This document shows, piece by piece, positions 14,611 through 19,805 of a stretch of DNA of 19,805 nucleotides (within the stretch, counting starts at the first letter, position 1; each line of letters opens with the position of its first letter). Below the pieces are notes generated by a model, which saw only the letters and a list, made by a program, of their open reading frames with translations, had not been told where the DNA came from and did not search any database. Both the position numbers and the translations under genes were made by a program. Source of the DNA: Coriobacteriales bacterium (lineage in GTDB: Bacteria > Actinomycetota > Coriobacteriia > Coriobacteriales > UBA8131); contig JAIRXA010000069.1 in the NCBI GenBank assembly GCA_031268525.1, positions 1-19,805 on the forward strand, written 5' to 3'.

Positions 14611-14660
14611 GTTTTCGCTTTTAATACCAAAAGCCGACACGCTTGCGCACGAATAGCCGA

Positions 14661-14706
14661 CAGACCTCCCCCAACCTGCTCCCTATGATAGGCGGTCTGA
14701 GGTCTG
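14661..14706 (+). promoter_or_regulatory. Flavoprotein promoter candidate framed by an 8-bp inverted repeat
   Basis: CAGACCTC (14661-14668) and GAGGTCTG (14699-14706) are exact reverse complements that flank TATGAT (14684-14689, 5 of 6 matches to the -10 consensus). No TTGACA-like -35 is present at the right distance, which fits a promoter needing an activator. Confidence 0.4.
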
Positions 14707-14707
14707 C

Positions 14708-14721
14708 ATGAGCAGGCTCAT
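14708..14721. promoter_or_regulatory. 14-bp palindrome upstream of the flavoprotein ribosome-binding site
   Basis: ATGAGC-AG-GCTCAT is a perfect palindrome ending 8 nt before the AGGGAGGA ribosome-binding site. It may be an operator or a small leader hairpin. Confidence 0.35.
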
Positions 14722-14741
14722 CGACCCTAGGGAGGAATGCC

Positions 14742-16136
14742 ATGTGCGATCAGTGTCAAGATGCTCAGATGAACAGACAGGCAGGTGAGCAAGGGAGGCG
14801 ATCCTCGCAAGGAGTCTCGCGAAGGAGCTTCCTGGCGGGAGCGGCTTCTCTCGGAGCCATAACGGCGCTCGGCACCCTTGCGGGCTGCTCGACCGAGGAC
14901 GCAGGGGGCACGAACGCCGACAACAGCGAGGCGCCCGCTGCCACAACGCCTTCCTGGCAACCTGAGACCTGGGATCACGAAGCAGACATCGTCGTGGTCG
15001 GGTGTGGTACCGCTGGATCCGCTGCCTCCATTCAGGCCGCCGATGACGGGCTGGACGTGCTGCGCATCGAGAAGATGGACTGGGAAGGCGGCTGTGGCCG
15101 CAGGAGTGGTGGTGGCGTGTTCGGTGGGCCGACCAGAGTTCAGAAGGATCTGGGTTTTGAGGACAACGCTGATCTGGTCTACGAGTATCTGGTGACGGTC
15201 GGCGAGGGGCAGGAAGTTGCGGAGCGGGACTGGGACCTCGTCGATCATGATCTTATCAGGGTTTTCGCGGATAACTGCGGCGCCACAATCGATTGGCTTC
15301 TGGACCTCGGCCTGGATATGAACTGGGAGTACAACAACGGCTATGTGGTGGTCATGCCGGGCATGGAGCCGATCATGGCTGACGGCGATGAGCATCCGCT
15401 GCTGGAAGGCTCAATGGGCTATGGACTGGTCGGTCAGTATGCCGCCCTCAACCAAAGCGATGCGTATGGGATCGCGTTCATCCCGCGTACCCATGTACCT
15501 AATCCCGCGCCGGGCTATGAGGGACCGCAGACAATGGCTTCAGGTTTCAACGGCGGTTGGCCGGGCGGCACCGGTCTGTGGAAACCTTTGGAGGAGGCCA
15601 TCGCTTCGCGGAATCTTGCAACCCTGTACAGCACCAGCCTGGTCGAGCTCATCGTCTCCCCCGACAAGGAGGTCGTAGGCGTCAAGGCGACCGACCTCGC
15701 AAGCGGCAAGGATGTCTCCATCAAAGCGAAGAAGGGCGTGGTTCTCTCGACGGATGGATACTTCACCAACGAGTATCTGCTGCGCCACTATACCTATTCG
15801 CGTTTCGTCGATCCGGGATTCACCGGAGCGTGGGAAGGTGCCCACGACGGCGAGGGCACCATCGCCGCCATGGCGGCAGGGGCCGGCCTGCAGAATATGT
15901 ACTTCCCGGGTAACACCGAGTCCATGGACGGCGGCCTGCATGTCGACAGGGAGATGAAGGTGCTGGATGTATTTGGTAACCCGATTCCCCGTCTCTATGC
16001 GGCAGGCCTGGTCATCTCGGGCCTCAAGAACACTGCCGGCGGCGGCACCCAGGCCTGTGGCGTGCACAATGGATTCGCGTTGACGACCGGACGTTTGGCT
16101 GCGGACAGTATCGCCAAACTGAGTGCCTGGGAGTAG
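14742..16136 (+). CDS. Tat-exported FAD-binding reductase, fumarate-reductase-flavoprotein-like
   Basis: A 464-residue flavoprotein. Residues 25-48 form a twin-arginine signal (SRRSFLAGAASLGAITALG) followed by lipobox LAGC (C49), so it is probably exported folded and may be lipid-anchored. ADIVVVGCGTAGSAA (81-95) is the FAD Rossmann motif. The C-terminus PIPRLYAAGLVISG is the second FAD contact. The family reduces C=C bonds of fumarate-like compounds or xenobiotics with electrons from a cytochrome c. The usual C-terminal fumarate-reductase motif (GANRLGGNA-like) is replaced by GGGTQACGVHNGFALTTGR, so fumarate is an unlikely substrate (inference). AGGGAGGA lies 5 nt before the ATG. The cytochrome gene follows after 3 nt, and the membrane LuxR gene is divergent. 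The real substrate is unknown. Confidence 0.9.
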   Translation: MCDQCQDAQMNRQAGEQGRRSSQGVSRRSFLAGAASLGAITALGTLAGCSTEDAGGTNADNSEAPAATTPSWQPETWDHEADIVVVGCGTAGSAASIQAADDGLDVLRIEKMDWEGGCGRRSGGGVFGGPTRVQKDLGFEDNADLVYEYLVTVGEGQEVAERDWDLVDHDLIRVFADNCGATIDWLLDLGLDMNWEYNNGYVVVMPGMEPIMADGDEHPLLEGSMGYGLVGQYAALNQSDAYGIAFIPRTHVPNPAPGYEGPQTMASGFNGGWPGGTGLWKPLEEAIASRNLATLYSTSLVELIVSPDKEVVGVKATDLASGKDVSIKAKKGVVLSTDGYFTNEYLLRHYTYSRFVDPGFTGAWEGAHDGEGTIAAMAAGAGLQNMYFPGNTESMDGGLHVDREMKVLDVFGNPIPRLYAAGLVISGLKNTAGGGTQACGVHNGFALTTGRLAADSIAKLSAWE

Positions 16137-16139
16137 CGC

Positions 16140-16814
16140 ATGCCCGATGAAGGCAAGCAGGTCGATAAGCAGGTCGATAAGCAGATCGATAAGCAGGTCG
16201 AGCGTTCGCGCATCCGGCGTGTACTCGTAGCTGCCTGCCTGGCTGCCTTTGTCATCGCATTGGTCGCCTGCGCCCCAAGCCAGACGACCAATGCACCAGG
16301 CGGGGTTGTTGGCGATACCGACGAGGAGCAGTCCCTGACCTATCCGGCCTGGAGCGAGGAGTCGAACTGCACCTCGTGCCATGGTATGGAGGCCGATTCC
16401 TCCAGCGATTCGGGCAGCGTCTTTGCGACGATTGCCCAACAATCCAACGCGACCTGCTCCAGCTGTCACAGCGATGAGGAAGGACAGATGACGGCAGTCC
16501 ATGCGGATTACGCGGCGGACACCTCCCCCTCATCGCTGAAGGCGACCACCGTCGCTCGAAATGTCTGTCTGTCGTGCCACGATGTGGAGGATCTGAAGGC
16601 GCGGACCGCCTCGGTGACAGCATTGATGGATACAAACGGAACCGTCATCAACCCCCATGACCAGCCGTTCAACGAACACCATGCATCTGACATCAGCTGC
16701 ACCAGCTGTCACAGGATACACACAGCCTACGACGCGGCGGAAAACGTCAAAAAGGTGTGTGCCGGATGTCACCATGCGGGTGTCTACGAGGCCTGCAGCA
16801 GCTGTCACGGCTGA
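16140..16814 (+). CDS. Six-haem c-type cytochrome lipoprotein, electron donor to the flavoprotein
   Basis: A 224-residue protein. A charged N-terminal repeat (KQVDKQVDKQIDKQVE, 6-21) precedes a signal segment (RRVLVAACLAAFVIALVAC) with lipobox LVAC (C44), so it should be anchored outside the membrane. Six CXXCH haem motifs follow: CTSCH, CSSCH, CLSCH, CTSCH, CAGCH and CSSCH, the last ending the protein. Extra His residues (HADY, HDQPFNEHH, HTAY, CHHAG) could supply the second iron ligands. Flavocytochrome c3-type reductases fuse a tetrahaem domain to the flavoprotein; here it is a separate gene with more haems. It starts 3 nt after the flavoprotein stop, with GGGAG 7 nt upstream, so translation is probably coupled. 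It should relay quinol-derived electrons to the flavoprotein. Confidence 0.92.
   Translation: MPDEGKQVDKQVDKQIDKQVERSRIRRVLVAACLAAFVIALVACAPSQTTNAPGGVVGDTDEEQSLTYPAWSEESNCTSCHGMEADSSSDSGSVFATIAQQSNATCSSCHSDEEGQMTAVHADYAADTSPSSLKATTVARNVCLSCHDVEDLKARTASVTALMDTNGTVINPHDQPFNEHHASDISCTSCHRIHTAYDAAENVKKVCAGCHHAGVYEACSSCHG
16155..16202. repeat. Four tandem copies of a 12-bp unit in the cytochrome N-terminus
   Basis: AAGCAGGTCGAT, AAGCAGGTCGAT, AAGCAGATCGAT and AAGCAGGTCGAG follow each other directly, encoding KQVD-KQVD-KQID-KQVE before the signal segment. Slippage by whole units would keep the frame. Confidence 0.9.
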
Positions 16815-16881
16815 CAGGCAGGCCGACAACAACAGAGAGGGATGAGGCGCGCGACGGGAAGCGACCGCGCAGGCAGGCGCG

Positions 16882-16905
16882 GTAGAGCCGTAGAGCCGTA
16901 GAGCC
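16882..16905. repeat. Three tandem copies of GTAGAGCC
   Basis: An exact 8-bp unit repeated three times in the convergent gap between the cytochrome and leuS stop codons. The rest of that 127-nt gap shows no gene and no clear terminator. Confidence 0.8.
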
Positions 16906-16928
16906 GTGTCAGTCTATCATGCTATAAC

Positions 16929-16952
16929 TCTATACTACGATCTATACTACGA
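16929..16952. repeat. 12-bp tandem duplication spanning the leuS stop codon
   Basis: TCTATACTACGA occurs at 16929-16940 and again at 16941-16952. On the minus strand each copy carries GTA GTA TAG, so the leuS stop codon and its last two Val codons are duplicated just downstream. Confidence 0.8.
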
Positions 16953-19593
16953 CGCTTACCAGTTTGCCTGGCACCACGACGACCTTACGGGGCTCGGCGC
17001 TTCCCATCTGAGCGGCAACGGCTGCCAGGGCTGCCGCACGTACCGTCTCTTCGGGGGCGTCGAGAGCGACCTCAATGTGGCCGCGCACCTTGCCGTTGAC
17101 CTGCACGGCCAACTCGACGGTGGGAGCCAGGGCCAGGGCGGGGTCAGAGATCGGCCAGGCCTGGGTGTGCACCGAATCTGTCGCCGTCTTGCCAAGTACA
17201 CCCTGCCACAGCTCCTCGGAGAAGTGTGGTGCCAGAGGCGCCAACAACTTTACCAGCACCTCGGCTACTTCGTGATCGGCAGCAAGGCGCTCGGGATCGG
17301 CGGCGCGGGCAGCCGACGAGGCCAGTCGCAGATAGTCACCTACCGCATTTGCCAGCTCCATGATGGCGGCAATCGCGGTGTTGAAGTTGAAACGCTCCAC
17401 ATCTTCGGTCACCTTACCAACGACTCGATGACGCTCGCGCTGGAGAACTGCTGCGGCTTCCCGGGCAGCGGGCCCGATCGTCTCCCCACTCGATGTGCTC
17501 TCGAAAGCATTGGAGATGCTTTGTGAGCCACCCTCGGAAGCGCCCCCTGAAACACCCTCATACAGTGTCTCCTCGTCAGCTGCGCCCACGAGATCGTGCA
17601 CCATGCGCCAGATACGTACAAGGAAGCGATAGATGCCCGCCAGACCCTTCTCCTCCCATTCAAGATCCTTGTCGGGCGGAGCCATGAACAGGATGAAGAT
17701 GCGCAGGGCGTCGGCGCCATAGGAGGCGATCATGTCTTCGGGTGCCACCACGTTGCCTTTGGACTTGCTCATCGTTTCGCCATTGAGTTTGACCATGCCC
17801 TGTGTGAGCAGTCGGGTAAAAGGCTCGCTGAAATTGAGCAGACCCGCGTCGCGAAGGCCTTTGGTGAAGAAGCGCGAGTAGAGCAGGTGCAGAATGGCAT
17901 GCTCGATACCGCCGATGTACTGGTCGACGGGCATCCAGGCATTTACCTGCTCGGGAGCGAAGGGTGCCCCGTTGTTGTGCGGATCGGTGTAGCGCAGGTA
18001 ATACCAGCTTGAACAGGTGAAGGTATCCATGGTGTCGGTCTCGCGACGGGCCGGACGGCCACAGACAGGACAGTCGACCGCAAGAAAATCCTCGCGGCTG
18101 GCAAGGCTCTCGTTCTTGATGACATCGATGTCCATCGGCAGTACCACCGGCAGGTCCTCATAGGGCACCGGCACGATGCCGCAGCTGTCGCAATAGATCG
18201 CCGGGATCGGGTTGCCCCAGTAACGCTGACGAGAGATCAACCAGTCGCGCAGACGAAAGTTGACCGTGGCACGACCCTGCCCGCGAGCGGCAAGCGCGTC
18301 GATAACCGCCTGTGCGCCCTCGGAATCCTTGCCGCCTTTCTGGCCGGTGAAGGGACCGCTCTGTACCATGATTCCCTCGCCGGCGTACGCCTCTGTCCAG
18401 GGGACCTCTTCCTGAACGCGCTCAGCCTGACCTTGCAGCGTTGCGTAGAGCGGGTCGTCTTCGGCCACTACCACCGGCGGAATAGGCAGGCCATAGGTAC
18501 GCGCGAATTCAAAGTCGCGCTCGTCGCCCGAAGGCACGGCCATGACCGCGCCGGTGCCATAATCCATCAGCACATAATCTGCTATCCATATCGGCACTTT
18601 ATCGCCGTTGATCGGATTAACCACGAATCGCCCGGTGGGAGCGCCATGCTTCTCTCGCTCTCCCTTGGAACGCTCAACGGCGGTGGAGGAGGTCGCGGCG
18701 TCTATCACGCGCAGCGCCCGAGCCTCAAAAGGGGTACCGACAACGAATTCCCTGACGAGGGGATGCTCGGGTGCCAGCAAAAAGAAACTACATCCGAAGA
18801 GCGTATCGGGACGAGTGGTGAAGACCGTGATCGTCTCCCGTGTGGGCTCGCCTGCGGCATCGCAGAGCGTGAAGTCAACTTCTGCACCGGTCGAGCGACC
18901 GATCCAGTTTGCCTGCATCTGGCGAACGCGCTCCGGCCAGCTTCCTTTGAGCAGCTCCAGATCGTCCAGCAGTTCCTGAGCATAGTCGGTGATCTTGAAG
19001 TACCACTGCTCCAGTTCCTTGCGTTCGACGCGCGACTTGCAGCGCCAGCACACGCCATCGCCGAGCACCTGCTCGTTTGCCAGCACGGTCAGGCAGGAGG
19101 GACACCAGTTGACCGGTGACGAGCGGCGCTCGACGAGACCCATCTCCCAGAACTTGAGGAAAATCCACTGACCCCAGCGGTAATAGTCCACATCGCTGGT
19201 GACAACAACGCGGCTCCAATCGTAGCTGAATCCCAGACGTCTGAGGGAGGCGCGCTGACGGTCGATATTGGCATAGGTCCAGGCGGCAGGCGTGGAACCC
19301 TGCTTGATCGCGGCGTTCTCCGCCGGCAGTCCGAAGGAGTCCCAGCCGATGGGATGGAGCACGTCAAAGCCCTGCATCCGCTTGTAGCGGCTGATGACAT
19401 CACCGATGCTGTAGTTGCGCACGTGCCCCATGTGCACGTCACCACTCGGATAGGGAAACATCTCCAGGGCGTAATAACGCGGTTTGTCGACTGCGGCGGT
19501 GCCACCATCGGTTTCGGTAACCGAGTTGGCTCCGGTCGCTTCCCAGACCGTCTGCCAACGCGGCTCAATCTCATGGGGGTCGTACTTCTGCAT
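16942..19593 (-). CDS. leuS: Leucine--tRNA ligase
   Basis: An 883-residue class Ia aminoacyl-tRNA synthetase that charges tRNA-Leu with leucine in the cytoplasm. Visible motifs: the HIGH box as HMGH (54-57) after PYPSGDV; a four-Cys zinc site (C164, C167, C182, C185); the CP1 editing domain with TTRPDTLFG (259-267) and MAVPSGDERD (351-360); the KMSKS loop as TMSKSKGN (607-614); and the C-terminal VVVPGKLVSVVV. The ATG at 19593 is chosen over one 12 codons upstream because GAAGGAG lies directly before it and MQKYDPHEIEPRWQ is the normal family start. A Gly/Ser/Glu-rich insert (about 677-712) separates the catalytic core from the anticodon-binding helices. A single gene, intact and of ordinary length. 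Confidence 0.97.
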   Translation of the reverse strand: MQKYDPHEIEPRWQTVWEATGANSVTETDGGTAAVDKPRYYALEMFPYPSGDVHMGHVRNYSIGDVISRYKRMQGFDVLHPIGWDSFGLPAENAAIKQGSTPAAWTYANIDRQRASLRRLGFSYDWSRVVVTSDVDYYRWGQWIFLKFWEMGLVERRSSPVNWCPSCLTVLANEQVLGDGVCWRCKSRVERKELEQWYFKITDYAQELLDDLELLKGSWPERVRQMQANWIGRSTGAEVDFTLCDAAGEPTRETITVFTTRPDTLFGCSFFLLAPEHPLVREFVVGTPFEARALRVIDAATSSTAVERSKGEREKHGAPTGRFVVNPINGDKVPIWIADYVLMDYGTGAVMAVPSGDERDFEFARTYGLPIPPVVVAEDDPLYATLQGQAERVQEEVPWTEAYAGEGIMVQSGPFTGQKGGKDSEGAQAVIDALAARGQGRATVNFRLRDWLISRQRYWGNPIPAIYCDSCGIVPVPYEDLPVVLPMDIDVIKNESLASREDFLAVDCPVCGRPARRETDTMDTFTCSSWYYLRYTDPHNNGAPFAPEQVNAWMPVDQYIGGIEHAILHLLYSRFFTKGLRDAGLLNFSEPFTRLLTQGMVKLNGETMSKSKGNVVAPEDMIASYGADALRIFILFMAPPDKDLEWEEKGLAGIYRFLVRIWRMVHDLVGAADEETLYEGVSGGASEGGSQSISNAFESTSSGETIGPAAREAAAVLQRERHRVVGKVTEDVERFNFNTAIAAIMELANAVGDYLRLASSAARAADPERLAADHEVAEVLVKLLAPLAPHFSEELWQGVLGKTATDSVHTQAWPISDPALALAPTVELAVQVNGKVRGHIEVALDAPEETVRAAALAAVAAQMGSAEPRKVVVVPGKLVSVVV

Positions 19594-19635
19594 GGCTCTC
19601 CTTCGAGAATATCGTCTCGCACATCTCACAGGAGC

Positions 19636-19641
19636 ATTCTA
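19636..19641 (-). promoter_or_regulatory. Possible leuS -10 element
   Basis: TAGAAT (5 of 6 matches) on the minus strand, 42 nt before the leuS start codon. No convincing -35 is seen. Confidence 0.3.
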
Positions 19642-19647
19642 CCATCA

Positions 19648-19671
19648 GCCTGCGAGCTTGAAATCGCAGGC
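19648..19671. repeat. 8-bp hairpin upstream of leuS
   Basis: GCCTGCGA (19648-19655) and TCGCAGGC (19664-19671) are perfect complements with an 8-nt loop. No T-run follows on either strand, so it is not a standard terminator. It lies just upstream of the candidate -10. The remaining sequence to 19805 shows no supported gene. Confidence 0.5.
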
Positions 19672-19805
19672 ACCAAGAATTTACATCACCAAAAATGCCT
19701 GTCGTTTTCCTGCAACTAACAGTGGCATGATCTGATCCTTTTCTCTCCTGATCGCTAGGCCTAAACTCAAGAATTCAAGTCTAGGTAGAAGGCCGGACAT
19801 ACTCC

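Noticed and set aside
14551..14640. N-terminal 30-residue extension of the LuxR protein from a GTG start
   Set aside because: No ribosome-binding site, composition unlike a membrane protein, and it would consume half of the divergent promoter region including a candidate operator.
15540..16502. 320-codon ORF on the minus strand opposite the flavoprotein and cytochrome
   Set aside because: It spans the antisense of two well-supported genes; its repetitive LLIDLLID run is the reverse reading of the 12-bp repeat.
19594..19805. T-box or other leader riboswitch upstream of leuS
   Set aside because: No T-box consensus (AGGGTGGNACCGCG-like) and no terminator hairpin with a T-run were found; only a short 8-bp hairpin is present.
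1..19805. tRNA or rRNA genes
   Set aside because: Scanning by eye for T-arm (GGTTCGAATCC-like) and rRNA signatures found none; isolated GGTTCGA matches lie inside coding sequence without cloverleaf context.

Overview
The window looks like chromosome from an anaerobic actinobacterium of the Coriobacteriia, most likely the Eggerthellaceae. This is inferred from gene types, not from a marker tree. The pointers are a LuxR regulator fused to a many-pass membrane domain, a Tat-exported fumarate-reductase-like flavoprotein paired with a multihaem cytochrome c lipoprotein, a FIST sensor beside a hybrid histidine kinase, and mostly GC-rich coding sequence. The left ~0.8 kb and the toxin-antitoxin area are visibly richer in AT.

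Layout, left to right. Positions 1-650 (minus strand) hold the start of a DUF2569-like membrane protein that runs off the left edge, preceded by a 66-residue protein of unknown function. Upstream of them is a possible promoter whose -35/-10 spacer carries a 13-nt G-run. The rest of 651-1087 has no gene and is filled with GC-rich palindromic repeats. Positions 1088-4184 (minus) encode a FIST-domain protein and a soluble hybrid histidine kinase. Positions 4270-6656 (minus) encode a toxin-antitoxin pair, a 55-residue CXXC membrane peptide, and a NapH-like polyferredoxin fused in frame to a TlpA-type thioredoxin lipoprotein. The toxin, CXXC peptide and polyferredoxin are linked by ATGA stop/start overlaps. 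Positions 6844-7821 (plus) encode a cation diffusion facilitator. Positions 7822-8066 are a convergent intergenic patch with a second copy of the 76-bp palindromic element seen at the left and a perfect 28-bp inverted repeat.

Positions 8067-12115 (minus) encode an MMPL/RND transporter overlapping an exported YhgE-like repeat protein. A TetR regulator (12361-12933, plus) is divergent from them. Their promoters face away from each other, and their -35 boxes share a palindrome. A membrane LuxR regulator (12946-14550, minus) is divergent from a Tat flavoprotein and a six-haem cytochrome c lipoprotein (14742-16814, plus), which together look like a substrate-inducible extracellular respiratory reductase. 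leuS (16942-19593, minus) closes the window. The last ~200 bases hold only its upstream region.

Two themes connect the genes. The first is cell-surface redox chemistry: a flavoprotein-cytochrome reductase, plus a possible membrane relay (CXXC peptide, polyferredoxin, TlpA) that could keep exported thiols or apocytochromes reduced. The second is a set of short in-frame tandem repeats (periods 12, 15 and 42 bp) in linkers or N-termini of three membrane-associated proteins, alongside REP/BIME-like intergenic repeats.
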